DNA from: Halobellus sp. LT62
GTDB taxonomy: Archaea; Halobacteriota; Halobacteria; Halobacteriales; Haloferacaceae
Direction: 5' to 3'
Assembly: GCF_037031285.1 (NCBI RefSeq)
Contig: NZ_JAYEZO010000002.1
Location: 62,001-126,000, forward strand
DNA length: 64,000 bases
Shown: piece by piece, positions 9,119 through 19,219 of the stretch
Layout: every line of letters begins with the position of its first letter
Numbering within the stretch: position 1 is the first letter of the stretch
Position numbers and translations under genes: made by a program
The notes under the pieces: model-generated
What the model saw: only the letters and a program-made list of their open reading frames with translations
Databases searched by the model: none
What the model was told of the DNA's origin: nothing

Positions 9119-9823
9119 TTAGTCCAGCTCGTCGAGCGCCGCGGCGGCCTCCCGCGCCGCCGCGAGATGCTCCTTTGCGCGCCGCGGGTCGTCGGTCTCC
9201 TCGGCGAGTCGGGCGTGCCGCGTCAACGCGCCGAGCAGCGCCTCGCGGGCCCCCCGGTCGTCGGCGGACGCGGACGTGGCGTCGGCTGTCGGCGTCGACA
9301 GTCCGGTGTCTCGCGTCGGCGCGGGCCGCTCGGCGTCCTGTGGGGTCGATGGTTCGCCCCCGGCGTCGTCGGCGACGTCGGCCTGTGATCCCACCCCGGC
9401 TCCCCGCCCTGCCGTGGCCGCCTCCGGAGTCGCGGTCCGGGCCTCGTCGGCGACACCGACGCCGGATGCAGCACCGTCTGCGGCCGCTCCGCGTTCGTCG
9501 GAAGTCGTTTGCGCGTCCGGCCCCGGCTGCTGAGCCGCCGTCGCTTGCTCGTCCGCGGCTGCCTGTCTATCTGCCGCGGTCTGCCCGTCTCCCGCCTGCG
9601 CGTCGGCGTCGCCCTCGCCTGTGACGCGCTGGCAACTCGGACAGAACTCCTGGCCTTGGTAGCGAAAGATCGGCGACCCGCAGTCGTTGCAGTGTCGATT
9701 GGTCATCGTCGCGCCCTTCAACAGCAGCTCGCTCATCTGCTGGGTCTCCTTGCGCCGCTCCTCGTCTCGCTCGTACTTTTCGCGCAGTCGCTCTCGCTCC
9801 GCTTCCTCGTCGAAGTCGCTCAC
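9119..9823 (-). CDS. Sjogren's syndrome/scleroderma autoantigen 1 (p27)-like zinc-ribbon protein
   Basis: A 234-residue protein. An N-terminal charged helix (SDFDEEAERERLREKYERDE) and MSELLLKGATMTNRHCNDCG lead into a zinc ribbon, CNDCGSPIF then FCPSCQRV, diagnostic of the archaeal/eukaryotic p27 autoantigen family. A long Ala/Asp/Gln/Thr-rich disordered middle follows, and a C-terminal helical part (ALLGALTRHARLAEETDDPR) ends it. The function is not established. GTG at 9823 is preferred because family members begin at this SDFDEE helix; a GTG at 9889, abutting the upstream stop, would add 22 residues. It lies downstream of the DedA gene on the same strand. Confidence 0.75.
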   Translation of the reverse strand: MSDFDEEAERERLREKYERDEERRKETQQMSELLLKGATMTNRHCNDCGSPIFRYQGQEFCPSCQRVTGEGDADAQAGDGQTAADRQAAADEQATAAQQPGPDAQTTSDERGAAADGAASGVGVADEARTATPEAATAGRGAGVGSQADVADDAGGEPSTPQDAERPAPTRDTGLSTPTADATSASADDRGAREALLGALTRHARLAEETDDPRRAKEHLAAAREAAAALDELD

Positions 9824-9889
9824 GTCTGTTCCGAACGCGACCGACCTCGAAAAATCCTCCGCCGACGTGAAACGGATCTGGACGGCCAC

Positions 9890-10414
9890 TCAGAGCAGCG
9901 TGTCCGCGTACAGAAACAGTCCCGCGAGCGCGACCTCGAAGATCAGCGTGCCGACGGCCGACAGCGCGACGAACTGCCGATCGTCCATTTCGGCAAAGCC
10001 CGCGGGGACAGTGAGCATCCCGCGGGTGAAGAGCAGGGCGTTGCTCACGGGCACGACGATCGGGCCCCACTTCTCGAACCACCCGTCGAACCGGTCGAGT
10101 TTCGATTCGCTGATGCGAAACCACGACTTCGAGAGGAGGTATTCGCGACCGCCGCGCTGTGCCACCTTGAACAGCGCGTACTGGCCGAGCGTGGCTCCCA
10201 ACACGGCGACGGCGAGCACCGGAATCAGCGCGTCGCCGCCGAGAAGCAAGAGCGATCCCGGGACGATGAGCTCGCTCGGCATGAAGTACATCAGCATCGC
10301 GCCTTCGAGCACGAAGACGCCGAAGAGCGCGAGGTACGCCCATTCGGATTCCAAGAGTGCCGTCAGCCGGGGAGGCATCGCGTCGAGTTGGAGGACCAGT
10401 GGCGGCACGTGCAT
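9890..10414 (-). CDS. DedA-family (SNARE-associated/VTT domain) membrane protein
   Basis: A 174-residue integral membrane protein of the DedA superfamily. Typical features are an early re-entrant/hydrophobic stretch, MLMYFMPSELIVPGSLLLLG (about residues 40-59), the GATLGQYALFKVAQRGG glycine motif, and the late SNALLFTRGMLTVPAGFAEM segment matching the family's R-x3-P-x3-G signature. DedA proteins have been linked to lipid scrambling/undecaprenyl-phosphate recycling and membrane potential maintenance; the exact role in archaea is unknown. The ATG at 10414 gives a normal N-terminus; longer in-frame extension upstream overlaps hemB antisense and is not credible. The p27-like gene follows. Confidence 0.82.
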   Translation of the reverse strand: MHVPPLVLQLDAMPPRLTALLESEWAYLALFGVFVLEGAMLMYFMPSELIVPGSLLLLGGDALIPVLAVAVLGATLGQYALFKVAQRGGREYLLSKSWFRISESKLDRFDGWFEKWGPIVVPVSNALLFTRGMLTVPAGFAEMDDRQFVALSAVGTLIFEVALAGLFLYADTLL

Positions 10415-10523
10415 CAACTGTACCTTTTCGGGAGATTCACAAACGTATTTCGTTCGCGTTCGGAGAGGACCATACCGGCCGCGACTCCGATGCGATTTTT
10501 TCCACTGGCCCCGAAACCCCGGT

Positions 10524-11504
10524 ATGAACCTCACCGACCGGCCGCGACGGCTCCGACGCGACGGCATCAGGTCGCTCGTCAGCGAGACGGAACTGACCGC
10601 CCGAGACCTCGTCGCACCGGTCTTCGTCGACGCGACCACCGACGAGCGCGTGCCGATCGAGTCGATGCCGGGCCACGAACGCGTTCCCGTCTCTAATGCG
10701 GTCGACCGCGTCGAAGACGTGTTGGAGACGGGCGTCGAGGCGGTGATGGTGTTCGGGATTCCCGAGTCGAAAGACGAGCGCGGATCCCGCGCGTGGGCGC
10801 GAGACGGTGTCGTCCAAGCGGCCGTCCGGGACATCACGGCCGAAACCGACGCGTACGTGATCACCGACGTCTGTCTCTGCGAGTACACAAGCCACGGCCA
10901 CTGCGGCGTGCTCGAAGCCGACGCCGAGTCGGACCCGACGCTCACCGTCCGGAACGACCCGACGCTCGAACTGCTCGCGAAGACCGCGGTCTCGCACGCC
11001 GACGCGGGCGCGGATATGGTCGCCCCGAGTTCGATGACCGACGGGATGGTCGGGGCGATCCGCGCCCGCCTCGACGACGCCGACCACGAGGACGTTCCGA
11101 TCATGTCCTACGCGGCGAAGTACGAGAGCGCCTTCTACGGTCCCTTCCGCGACGCCGCCGACGGCGCGCCCGCGTTCGGCGACCGCCGTCACTACCAGAT
11201 GGACCCCGCAAACGGGCGCGAAGCACTCCGGGAGGTCGCACTCGACGTCGAACAGGGCGCGGACGTGCTGATGATCAAGCCCGCGCTCGCGTACCTCGAC
11301 GTCGTGCGCTCGGTCCGCGAGGCGTTCGACCACCCGGTCGCCGCGTACAACGTCTCCGGCGAGTACGCGATGATCCACGCCGCCGCGGAGAACGGCTGGC
11401 TCGACTTGGAGGGGGCGGCCCACGAATCGCTGCTCGCGATGAAACGCGCCGGAGCCGATCTCATCATCACGTACTTCGCCGAGGATCTCGCGGCGCGGCT
11501 CTGA
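10524..11504 (+). CDS. hemB: Delta-aminolevulinic acid dehydratase (porphobilinogen synthase)
   Basis: A 326-residue cytoplasmic enzyme that condenses two 5-aminolevulinate molecules to porphobilinogen. The N-terminus RPRRLRRDGIRSLVSETELT, the metal-site region DVCLCEYTSHGHCGVL (Cys-rich, zinc-type), the Schiff-base lysine segment MSYAAKYESAFYGPFRDA and MIKPALAYLDVVRSV are all family hallmarks. The three cysteine ligands indicate the zinc-dependent class. It belongs functionally with hemL, hemC, cobA and hemD at 16984-21944, from which it is separated by the ammonium transporter block. Start ATG chosen at 10524, where family similarity begins. Confidence 0.95.
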   Translation: MNLTDRPRRLRRDGIRSLVSETELTARDLVAPVFVDATTDERVPIESMPGHERVPVSNAVDRVEDVLETGVEAVMVFGIPESKDERGSRAWARDGVVQAAVRDITAETDAYVITDVCLCEYTSHGHCGVLEADAESDPTLTVRNDPTLELLAKTAVSHADAGADMVAPSSMTDGMVGAIRARLDDADHEDVPIMSYAAKYESAFYGPFRDAADGAPAFGDRRHYQMDPANGREALREVALDVEQGADVLMIKPALAYLDVVRSVREAFDHPVAAYNVSGEYAMIHAAAENGWLDLEGAAHESLLAMKRAGADLIITYFAEDLAARL

Positions 11505-11839
11505 TCGAACCCCCCCGATAGTCTCTCCCTCGCGGCCGACGTACCCGTCGTCACGAACCCTGCCGCGCGCAACCTGAAACAGCCGATTTGGCAGGAATTG
11601 CCTGAACGAATGTCCAATATCTGTGGAGTAACTGCAGCCTTTCCAACACTCTTCAACCTTAGTCACCTTATATTCTTACCTAAATTATACGAATGTCTGG
11701 ATAGACATAGGTATTTTAGACATATTCAACTCCAATCTTTATATATTTCCTCTCTTTGATCATCTCTCGTGATTCAATCCACGAAACACGTCGTATTTGG
11801 CGTATTGGTAGACAAACGTTTGGACAGTGAGGTGCTCGA
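11505..11839. promoter_or_regulatory. AT-rich regulatory region before the first amt-glnK unit
   Basis: A 335-bp gap with no credible gene. It becomes strongly AT-rich after 11630. A perfect 6-bp inverted repeat with 4-nt loop, ATGTCT (11693-11698) and AGACAT (11703-11708), is followed by another AGACAT at 11718-11723. A TATA-like CTTTATATATTT lies near 11735-11747. A Shine-Dalgarno GAGGTG (11829-11834) precedes the ATG at 11840 by 5 nt, so this mRNA has a leader. Confidence 0.5.
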
Positions 11840-13267
11840 ATGAGCACGCTCTTACAGGTGGATCCGACCACCGTCGCGAACGGGATCAACAACGTCTGGG
11901 TCCTCGTAGTCACGTTCCTGATCTTCTTCATGCAGCCGGGCTTCGCCCTGCTCGAATCCGGGCAGGTCCGCGCGAAGAACGTCGGCAACGTGCTGATGAA
12001 GAACATGACCGACTGGATCCTCGGGACGCTGGTGTACTTCATCGTCGGTGCCGCCGTCGTAGGCATCGTCGGCGGCCTCACCTCGGGCGGTGACATCGCC
12101 GGCGCGTTCGCCCACATCGGCGACTCGAACGCGTGGATCGGGTGGCTCTTCGGCGCGGTGTTCGCGATGACGGCGGCGACGATCGTCTCCGGCGCGGTCG
12201 CAGAACGGATGAACTTCGACGCCTACGTGCTCTTCACCGTCCTGATGGTGGCAATCATCTACCCCGTCGTGGTCGGCTTCACGTGGGGCGGCGGGCTCCT
12301 CTCCAGTAGCGGCTTCATCGGCGGGGCGCTCGGCGCGGGCTACCTCGACTTCGCCGGCGCGACCGTCGTCCACATGTGCGGCGGCGTTGCCGGCTTGGTC
12401 GCAGCCAAGATGGTCGGCGCGCGCAAGGGCCGCTACGACTCGAACGGTAACAGTCAGCCGATCCCGGGCCACTCGATGTTGCTCGCGGTCCTCGGAACGT
12501 TCATCCTCGCGTTCGGCTGGTACGGCTTCAACGTCGGCACGCAGGCGACGATCCTCGCGGTCGCCGACGACGGTACGCTCACGTTCATGGGCTCGGCGCT
12601 CGGTCGCGTCGCCCTCGTGACGACGCTCGGTATGAGCGCGGGCGGTGCGATGGCGATGCTCACTTCCGCGCGCTACCAAGGGAAGCCCGATCCGCTCTGG
12701 ACCGCGAACGGCATTCTCGCCGGGCTCGTTGCGGTCACGGGCGCGGTTCCCCACGTCACGTGGTGGGGCGGTGCGCTGCTCGGTGGACTGGGCGGTTTCC
12801 TCGTGCTTCCGGCGTTCCACTTCACCGTCGACAGACTGAAGATTGACGACGTCTGCGGCGTCTTCGCCGTCCACGGCGTCGCGGGCGCGGTCGGAACGGC
12901 GCTGATCCCGCTCTTCGCGGTCGGCGGCTTCGCGCTCAACCAGTTCGTGTTGCAGGTCGTCGGCGTCGTCGTGATCGCCCTGTGGACGGTCGTCGCCTCG
13001 GCGGTGGTCCTCGCGGTCATCGACGCGGTCGTCGGCCTCCGTGTGACCGAAGAAGAGGAGACCGAAGGCCTCGACGAGGGCGAACACGGCGTCTCGGTCT
13101 ACCCCGAGTTCGTGCCGAACGAGAGCCGTGACGGCACCGTCGCGGCCGACGGCGGCGAACTCCGTACTGACGGCGGGAGCGTTCTCCACGGAGACGTCTC
13201 CACTCCGGGAAGCGTCACCGACGGCGACGCAGCGGCTCCGGACGCGGAGGTGAGCGGCGATGAGTGA
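11840..13267 (+). CDS. amt: Ammonium transporter (Amt), copy 1
   Basis: A 475-residue Amt/Mep/Rh family channel for ammonium uptake, with 11 predicted membrane helices from [20 protein letters not shown] onward. Conserved pieces include [20 protein letters not shown] (first pore histidine in VVHM), [15 protein letters not shown] and [18 protein letters not shown] (second pore histidine in AVHG). The last ~70 residues form an acidic cytoplasmic tail. The PII gene starts 8 bp inside its end, the usual amt-glnK arrangement in which PII plugs the channel when nitrogen is plentiful. It is paralogous to the copy at 14156, with long stretches of identical DNA. Confidence 0.95.
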   Translation: MSTLLQVDPTTVANGINNVWVLVVTFLIFFMQPGFALLESGQVRAKNVGNVLMKNMTDWILGTLVYFIVGAAVVGIVGGLTSGGDIAGAFAHIGDSNAWIGWLFGAVFAMTAATIVSGAVAERMNFDAYVLFTVLMVAIIYPVVVGFTWGGGLLSSSGFIGGALGAGYLDFAGATVVHMCGGVAGLVAAKMVGARKGRYDSNGNSQPIPGHSMLLAVLGTFILAFGWYGFNVGTQATILAVADDGTLTFMGSALGRVALVTTLGMSAGGAMAMLTSARYQGKPDPLWTANGILAGLVAVTGAVPHVTWWGGALLGGLGGFLVLPAFHFTVDRLKIDDVCGVFAVHGVAGAVGTALIPLFAVGGFALNQFVLQVVGVVVIALWTVVASAVVLAVIDAVVGLRVTEEEETEGLDEGEHGVSVYPEFVPNESRDGTVAADGGELRTDGGSVLHGDVSTPGSVTDGDAAAPDAEVSGDE

Positions 13268-13619
13268 CTCGGAGACGCCGATCAAGATGGTGATGGCGTA
13301 CATCCGTCCGGACAAACTCGGCGACGTCAAACAGGCGCTCGCGGGTGCCGGCGCACCGTCGCTGACGGTGACGAACGTCTCCGGACGGGGCTCTCAGCCC
13401 GCGAAGAAGGGGCAGTGGCGCGGCGAGGAGTACACGGTCGACCTCCATCAGAAGGTAAAAATCGAATGCGTCGTCGCCGACATCCCCGCCGAAGACGTCG
13501 TCGAGGCGATCCAAGACGGCGCACAAACCGGTGAACCGGGCGACGGGAAGATTTTCGTCCTCCCGGTCGAGTCGGCCTCTCAGATCCGGACGGGCGCGAC
13601 GGGTCCCGACGCGGTCTGA
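13260..13619 (+). CDS. glnK: Nitrogen regulatory protein PII (GlnK), copy 1
   Basis: A 119-residue PII signal protein. The N-terminus [20 protein letters not shown], the T-loop region [20 protein letters not shown] with the tyrosine equivalent to Tyr51, and the C-terminal [18 protein letters not shown] are typical. PII trimers sense ATP/ADP and 2-oxoglutarate and bind the cognate Amt. Its ATG overlaps the amt stop by 8 bp, so translation is coupled. A central 155-bp stretch is almost identical to the second glnK (15571-15939). Confidence 0.95.
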   Translation: MSDSETPIKMVMAYIRPDKLGDVKQALAGAGAPSLTVTNVSGRGSQPAKKGQWRGEEYTVDLHQKVKIECVVADIPAEDVVEAIQDGAQTGEPGDGKIFVLPVESASQIRTGATGPDAV

Positions 13620-14155
13620 TCGGGATAATCGTACGCCCGCATCGAATTCTCTCCGGACTCGTTCGGTCCACGGATACCGCCCTTTTCTCGTCCGTCCGAG
13701 CGAATTCGGCGTGGAGTCGTCGAAGCCGCTGGACCGCCAGTTTCGAGAGCCGCTCGACCTCGCGGTATCGACGCCTTTTGATCGTTTTGTGCCTCGTCTC
13801 GAGAGCGTCCCCGCGGATTCGGACCGGATCCTCTCCCACGAAACAGCCCGCGACCCGGAGCGCGCGCGCCTATTCCGCCCCGATCTATCTGATTAGTTAT
13901 ACTATGTCCGTCGAGTTACTCGGCAACATTTGTCCTCCTTCTTCGGATTTCTTCCCCTTATATTCCTTTAATCCCATAGTAACTTTGACAGACGTCTGAA
14001 TATCGAGGATAAATTTTACAAAATAAACGCTAAGTGTTTTAATACTCTATGTGGATAGAATCAGTCGAGATTCGCAAAACGAATCTGTCCAAAACTGACT
14101 AAATGATGTACGAACGTCCAAGCCAATTCGGTGCACCATCGACGAGAGGTAACGT
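13620..14155. promoter_or_regulatory. Regulatory region before the second amt-glnK unit
   Basis: A 536-bp gap without a credible gene. GC falls sharply after about 13895. It holds a perfect 10-bp palindrome CAGACGTCTG (13989-13998), a hairpin AGATTCG/CGAATCT with 5-nt loop (14068-14086), and several TATA-like stretches (around 14030-14045). A Shine-Dalgarno GAGAGGT (14144-14150) precedes the amt ATG by 5 nt. AGAC/GTCT half-sites recur in the region before the first unit. Confidence 0.5.
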
Positions 14156-15574
14156 ATGCTGAGTGCGGCGCTTCAATCGGACCTGTCCGCGGTCGTAGAG
14201 GGCGTGAATATGATGTGGGTCTTGACGGTCACGTTCCTGATCTTCTTCATGCACGCCGGGTTCGCGATGCTCGAAGCGGGCCAAGTCCGCTCGAAGAACG
14301 TCGCGAACCAGCTGACGAAGAACCTGCTCACGTGGAGCGTCGGCGTCATAGTGTTCTTCCTCGCTGGCGCGGCGATCTCGACGATCGTCGGCGGCGCGAC
14401 CGGCGGCGGCTCTTACTCCGTCGTCGGCGCGTTCACGGACCTCTACGCGCCCGAGTCGGGATCGGCTGGCGTCTGGGTCAACTGGCTCTTCGGCGCGGTG
14501 TTCGCGATGACGGCGGCGACGATCGTCTCCGGTGCGGTCGCCGGCCGCGCGAAACTCCGCGCGTACGTGAGTTACACGATTCTGCTCGCTGCGGTCATTT
14601 ACCCCGTGGTCACGGGCTTCACGTGGGGCGGCGGGTTCCTCGACGCGCTGGGGTTCTACGACTTCGCGGGCGGCGTGATCGTCCACGCGATGGGCGGTAT
14701 CGCCGGGCTCACCGCCGCGTGGATCATCGGCCCGCGCGTGAACCGCTTCAACGACGACGGCTCCGTGAACGTCATCCCCGGTCACTCGATGACGTTCGCC
14801 GTCCTCGGAACGCTCATCCTCGCGTTCGGCTGGTACGGTTTCAACGTCGGTACCTCGGCGTCGCCGCTGGCGCTCTCTGACTCGGGCGAAGTCGTCCTCG
14901 GTTCGTTCTCGACGGTCGGGCGCGTCGCGCTCGTGACGACGCTCGGAATGGCCGCCGGCGCGATCGGTGCCGCGGCGGTCGCGACGTACAAGACCGGCAA
15001 GGTCGACACGCTCTACGTCGCGAACGGCCTGCTCGCCGGGCTCGTCGGCGTCACTTCCGTCACCGACGTCATCGTCTGGCCCGGCGCGATCGCGATCGGC
15101 CTGCTCGCCGGCGCGCAGCTGCCGATCGTCTTCGAGTTCGTCGAGAAGCGCCTCAAGATCGACGACGTCTGCGCGGTCTTCCCCGTGCACGGCTCCGCCG
15201 GCGTCCTCGGCGCGCTCGCGTACCCGTTCGTCGCGACGGCGTTCTGGAACGGCAACGCGTCGTTCGTTTCGCTGGCGATCCCGCAGGTCGTCGGCGTCCT
15301 CGTGATCTCCGTCTGGACGTTCGCCGCCACGGCGCTCGTCTTCGGCGCGTTCCGCGCGGTCGGACAAGCACGCGTCTCCCAAGCGCACGAACTCGAAGGC
15401 CTCGATTCCTCCGAACACGGCGTCGACACCTACCCCGAGTTCGGCGGTCCCGATGACGCCGGCGCGCGCGTCGACGGCGGAGTGATCCGCTCCGACGGCG
15501 GCGTCGCCGACGTCTCCCCGAACTCGCACCGTGCCGAAACTGTTTCCGACGACGAAACCGAGAAAGACCTATGA
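14156..15574 (+). CDS. amt: Ammonium transporter (Amt), copy 2
   Basis: A 472-residue paralogue of the Amt at 11840. Pore elements are intact: [40 protein letters not shown] and [18 protein letters not shown], giving both pore histidines. About 11 membrane helices and an acidic C-terminal tail are present. One 51-bp DNA block (14482-14532) is identical to 12142-12192 in copy 1, while flanks differ, which fits an old tandem duplication with later sequence exchange. Its own promoter region and Shine-Dalgarno suggest separate regulation. The following glnK overlaps it by 4 bp. Confidence 0.95.
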   Translation: MLSAALQSDLSAVVEGVNMMWVLTVTFLIFFMHAGFAMLEAGQVRSKNVANQLTKNLLTWSVGVIVFFLAGAAISTIVGGATGGGSYSVVGAFTDLYAPESGSAGVWVNWLFGAVFAMTAATIVSGAVAGRAKLRAYVSYTILLAAVIYPVVTGFTWGGGFLDALGFYDFAGGVIVHAMGGIAGLTAAWIIGPRVNRFNDDGSVNVIPGHSMTFAVLGTLILAFGWYGFNVGTSASPLALSDSGEVVLGSFSTVGRVALVTTLGMAAGAIGAAAVATYKTGKVDTLYVANGLLAGLVGVTSVTDVIVWPGAIAIGLLAGAQLPIVFEFVEKRLKIDDVCAVFPVHGSAGVLGALAYPFVATAFWNGNASFVSLAIPQVVGVLVISVWTFAATALVFGAFRAVGQARVSQAHELEGLDSSEHGVDTYPEFGGPDDAGARVDGGVIRSDGGVADVSPNSHRAETVSDDETEKDL

Positions 15575-15939
15575 GCGACACAGAATCCAACGATATCCCG
15601 ATCAAGATGGTACTGGCGTACATCCGTCCGGACAAGCTCTCGGACGTGAAACAGGGGCTCGCGGAGATCGGCGCACCGTCGCTGACGGTGACGAACGTCT
15701 CCGGACGGGGCTCTCAGCCCGCGAAGAAGGGGCAGTGGCGCGGCGAGGAGTACACGGTCGACCTCCATCAGAAGGTGAAGATCGAGTGCGTCGTCGCCGA
15801 TATCCCCGCCGAAGACGTCGTCGACGCCATCGCCGAGGCGGCCAACACCGGCGAGAAGGGCGACGGTAAGGTGTTCGTCCTCCCGGTCGAGTCGGCCCGA
15901 CAGATCCGGACGGGCAAGACCGGTCCGGACGCGGTATAG
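15571..15939 (+). CDS. glnK: Nitrogen regulatory protein PII (GlnK), copy 2
   Basis: A 122-residue PII protein with the same T-loop ([20 protein letters not shown]) and C-terminus ([20 protein letters not shown]) as copy 1. It starts with ATG overlapping the amt stop (ATGA). The 107-bp block 15670-15776 is identical to 13350-13456 in the first glnK, and the next ~48 bp differ at only four positions, whereas the 5' and 3' ends of the genes diverge. It probably partners the adjacent Amt, though heterotrimers with copy 1 are possible. Confidence 0.95.
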   Translation: MSDTESNDIPIKMVLAYIRPDKLSDVKQGLAEIGAPSLTVTNVSGRGSQPAKKGQWRGEEYTVDLHQKVKIECVVADIPAEDVVDAIAEAANTGEKGDGKVFVLPVESARQIRTGKTGPDAV

Positions 15940-16048
15940 CGCGCGTCGCCCTCGCGACGCCGAATCGACGCTCGCGGATGCGATTCGGAGACACTTCGGG
16001 AGCGCTTCGGAGAGAAAAAGCAAAGACGACCCCTCGTTCTTTTTCGGT

Positions 16049-16906
16049 GTGCAACTGACGCCAGTGACCGCCGTCGGGCTCGTCGTCGCGCTCGCGGGGT
16101 TCACGCTCCTCGATCGAGCGCGACGAGCCCGCGACGGCCGACGCGCCGCCGATGGTGATGCTGCCGGTGCCGACAGTGCCGCTGGTGGCGATACTGCTGG
16201 TGCCGCTGGTGTCGCCGATGCGGCCGCCGCCCGACCGCTCGACCTCCGCGAACACGCGTGGAAGTGGGTGGTTCCGACGGCGCTGCTCGTCGTCGTCGCC
16301 GCTGAGGGCAACTCGCTGGCGTCGATCGGCTGGCGGGTCGACGCTCCCGTTCGCCTCCTCCAGCAGGTCGGCCTCGGCGTCCTCGTCCTCTCGGGGCTGA
16401 ACGTCCTCGCGGCACCGCTGTGGGCGCGCGTCGGTGACGGCGGCGAGAGCCTCACGGTGGGAATCGGCTCGTTCGCCTCCCTCTCGGTCCCCGAGCGGTT
16501 GTTTGTCGCGTTCACCGCTGGGGCGACCGAGGAGACGGCCTTCCACGGCTACGCGTTCGAACGGCTGTTGTCGCTCACCGGCAGCGTCCCGCTCGCCGGC
16601 GGCGTCGCCTTTCTGGCGTTCACGTTCGGCCACCTCGGCGACACGTGGGACCGCCACGCAGTGTTCCGGATCGCACAGCCCGCGCTGGTGACGACGCTCC
16701 TGTACCTCTGGTTCCGTTCGCTCCCGGCACTCATCGCGATTCACGCGCTGAACGACGCCCTGAGCCTCCTTCTCGCGGATCGATTTGCACCCGACGTCGA
16801 CGAGCAGGCCGCGTCCGGCGTCGACGAGCAGACCGCGTCCGGCGTCGCAGCCGACGCGGAGACCGGCCCGGGCGCGGCGACCCTCGATTGGCTCCGCGGC
16901 GAGTGA
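16049..16906 (+). CDS. CPBP-family intramembrane metalloprotease
   Basis: A 285-residue membrane protein with a CPBP (CAAX-processing/bacteriocin-protection, Rce1-like) domain. The motif EETAFHGY (Glu161-Glu162 first), then FTFGHLGD, and HALNDA near the end are the three conserved metal/catalytic motifs of the family. An N-terminal membrane helix is followed by an Ala/Asp-rich soluble linker (about residues 25-65). The C-terminal tail carries a short repeat, [16 protein letters not shown]. Start is GTG. The substrate is unknown. It sits between the PII gene and hemL with no obvious functional tie. Confidence 0.8.
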   Translation: MQLTPVTAVGLVVALAGFTLLDRARRARDGRRAADGDAAGADSAAGGDTAGAAGVADAAAARPLDLREHAWKWVVPTALLVVVAAEGNSLASIGWRVDAPVRLLQQVGLGVLVLSGLNVLAAPLWARVGDGGESLTVGIGSFASLSVPERLFVAFTAGATEETAFHGYAFERLLSLTGSVPLAGGVAFLAFTFGHLGDTWDRHAVFRIAQPALVTTLLYLWFRSLPALIAIHALNDALSLLLADRFAPDVDEQAASGVDEQTASGVAADAETGPGAATLDWLRGE

Positions 16907-16983
16907 GCCCGAATCGAAGCGGGCTCGTCCGCCGGTCCGCGGAAGCGACAAGGATTTTGCACACCCCGGACGAAGCGGCGCGT

Positions 16984-18342
16984 ATGAGACACGACGAGTC
17001 GCGGGCGCTGTACGACAGAGCGCTTTCCGTGATCCCCGGCGGCGTCAACTCCTCGGTTCGGGCGACGCGGCCGTACCCGTTCTTCATCGAGCGCGGCGAC
17101 GGCGCGCACGTCGTCGACGCCGACGGCAACCGCTATCTCGATTACGTGATGGGCTACGGCCCGCTCCTGTACGGCCACGAGATGCCCGACCCGGTCCGTG
17201 CGGCCGTCCAATCGCACGCGTCGGAGGGGCCGATGTACGGCGCGCCGACGGAGGTCGAAGTCGACCTCGCGGAGTTCGTCGCCCGCCACGTCCCCTCCGT
17301 CGAGATGATCCGCTTCGTGAACTCGGGGACGGAGGCGACCGTCTCGGCCGTCCGGCTCGCGCGCGGCTACACCGGCCGCGACAAGATCGTCGTGATGCAG
17401 GGCGGCTACCACGGCGCGCAGGAGTCGACGCTCGTCGAGGGGAGCTTCGAGAACGCCCAGCCGAGTTCGCCGGGCATCCCCTCGTCGTTCGCAGAGCACA
17501 CCCTCCCGATCCCGTTCAACGACGCCGCGGCCGCAGAGCGCGTCTTCGAGGAATACGGCGACGAGATCGCGGCGGTGCTGACGGAGCCGATTCTGGCCAA
17601 CACTGGCATCGTCCACCCCGTCGACGGCTACCACGAGCGACTCCGCGAACTGACCGACGCCCACGGCGCGCTCTTGATCTTCGACGAGGTCATCACGGGC
17701 TTCCGCGTCGGCGGCCTCCAGTGCGCGCAGGGCAAATTCGACGTCACGCCCGACGTGACGACGTTCGGCAAGATCGTCGGCGGCGGCTTCCCGGTCGGTG
17801 CGATCGGCGGGAAGGCGGAGATCCTCGAAGGGTTCACGCCCGCGGGCGACGTCTTCCAGTCGGGCACCTTCTCGGGGCATCCGGTGACGATGGCCGCGGG
17901 CTACGAGTCGCTGAAATACGCCGCCGAGAACGACGTCTACGACAACGTGAACCGCCTCGGCGAGCGCCTTCGAGAGGGAATTTCGGACATCGTCGCCGAC
18001 CAAGCGCCCGCCTACACGGTCGTCGGCACCGACTCGATGTTCAAGACGGTCTTCACGCGCGAGGGGCCCGAAGCGACCGACGACACCGGGGCCGGCGACG
18101 CGACGGTCTGCGACGCCGGCTGCGTTCAGGACGAGTCGTGCGCGCGGTACGACTACTGCCCGAAGACGGGCGCGGACGTCGCCGACGCAGAGACCGAGCG
18201 CTGGGAGCGGATCTTCTGGCAGGAGATGAAAGAGCGGGGCATCTTCCTCACGGCGAATCAGTTCGAGTCGCAGTTCGTCTCCTACGCGCACACCGACGAG
18301 GATGTCGAGGAGACGCTCGAAGCGTACAAGGAAGCGCTCTAA
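16984..18342 (+). CDS. hemL: Glutamate-1-semialdehyde 2,1-aminomutase with a Cys-rich insert
   Basis: A 452-residue PLP enzyme converting glutamate-1-semialdehyde to 5-aminolevulinate. [20 protein letters not shown] near the N-terminus, [32 protein letters not shown] and [17 protein letters not shown] (PLP lysine in FGK) are family motifs. The protein is longer than the usual ~430 residues because of an insert near residues 370-400 holding four cysteines at 376, 380, 386 and 392 (C-x3-C-x5-C-x5-C), absent from typical bacterial HemL. This could bind zinc or a cluster or form a regulatory redox site. It heads the heme cluster that continues with hemC, cobA and hemD. Confidence 0.94.
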   Translation: MRHDESRALYDRALSVIPGGVNSSVRATRPYPFFIERGDGAHVVDADGNRYLDYVMGYGPLLYGHEMPDPVRAAVQSHASEGPMYGAPTEVEVDLAEFVARHVPSVEMIRFVNSGTEATVSAVRLARGYTGRDKIVVMQGGYHGAQESTLVEGSFENAQPSSPGIPSSFAEHTLPIPFNDAAAAERVFEEYGDEIAAVLTEPILANTGIVHPVDGYHERLRELTDAHGALLIFDEVITGFRVGGLQCAQGKFDVTPDVTTFGKIVGGGFPVGAIGGKAEILEGFTPAGDVFQSGTFSGHPVTMAAGYESLKYAAENDVYDNVNRLGERLREGISDIVADQAPAYTVVGTDSMFKTVFTREGPEATDDTGAGDATVCDAGCVQDESCARYDYCPKTGADVADAETERWERIFWQEMKERGIFLTANQFESQFVSYAHTDEDVEETLEAYKEAL

Positions 18343-18408
18343 CACCGGTACTGCCCCATATCCGGGCTCGCCCCCGCCTTTTTGTACGATAGCGGCGAAA
18401 GGCCGCGT

Positions 18409-19110
18409 ATGAGCAGCCCTCCACACGACGAGCCGACGGACGACACCGACGACCCCGTCGACGACCCCAACGAGCCGACTGCCGGCCGAGACGACCCCGG
18501 AGGGGAAACGGACGACCCGTCGTCGACGCACGACCCCGGAATCGGCCGCCGCGAGACTCGCGAGTCCGGCGCGTCGAGCCCGGTCCGCGAGGACACCCGG
18601 CCGGGCCCTCGCGGCGACGACCCGTGGACCGGCACTGGCGGGACCGAATCGACCGGCGCGACCGGCGCGGCGACCTCGCAGTCGACCGCCGAGAAGGACT
18701 TCGACGACCCGATCGGCGGCTTGCTCCCCCGCGCGAGCGTCGATTCGCGGTGGTGGTACTGGATCGCGGCGATCCCGCTGTACGTCGTTCTCGGCGGCCT
18801 GCTCGCGATCCTGTTCGTCGGCGCGTTCCTCTTCGATCTCTTCCTCACCGGCGGCATTGCCACGATCTTCGGCGCGTTCATCGTCGTCCCCGTCTTGGGA
18901 CTGCTCGGCCTCGTGCTGTCGATTATGTACCCGATCGCGACGTACGTCGACGCGCGGGCCATCGCCGAGTCCGACGCCTCGTGGACGCCGGACCCGCTCG
19001 TCTGGGGGCTCGCGGCGCTCGCGACCGAGGTCCTCAGCGCGTTCACGCTCAGCGTCGTACTCGCGATCTACTACCTGTACAAGCGCCACGTCGCGGTCGG
19101 AACGCCCTGA
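18409..19110 (+). CDS. Haloarchaeal membrane protein with acidic N-terminal tail
   Basis: A 233-residue protein of unknown function. Residues 1-100 are a disordered, highly acidic tail (DEPTDDTDDPVDDPNEPT and similar). From about residue 115 two long hydrophobic stretches (WIAAIPLYVVLGGLLAILFV... and GAFIVVPVLGLLGLVLSIMY) and a third near 205-225 predict three or four membrane helices, ending in YYLYKRHVAVGTP. It lies between hemL and hemC on the same strand, which may mean no more than co-transcription. ATG at 18409 was chosen over an upstream TTG. Confidence 0.65.
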   Translation: MSSPPHDEPTDDTDDPVDDPNEPTAGRDDPGGETDDPSSTHDPGIGRRETRESGASSPVREDTRPGPRGDDPWTGTGGTESTGATGAATSQSTAEKDFDDPIGGLLPRASVDSRWWYWIAAIPLYVVLGGLLAILFVGAFLFDLFLTGGIATIFGAFIVVPVLGLLGLVLSIMYPIATYVDARAIAESDASWTPDPLVWGLAALATEVLSAFTLSVVLAIYYLYKRHVAVGTP

Positions 19111-19219
19111 ATCAGGGACGAAGTACGCCCGAATCCGCCGCCACGTCCGCTGGTGAGCGAGCGGCGTCGACGCGACGGAAGTGGTGGCCTTTTCACCCGT
19201 GGCCGCCGAGGATGCGTCA

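Noticed and set aside
9823-9889. 22-residue N-terminal extension of the p27-like protein
   Set aside because: Starts with a GTG abutting the DedA stop, but the extension has no similarity to the family N-terminus; internal GTG at 9823 fits better.
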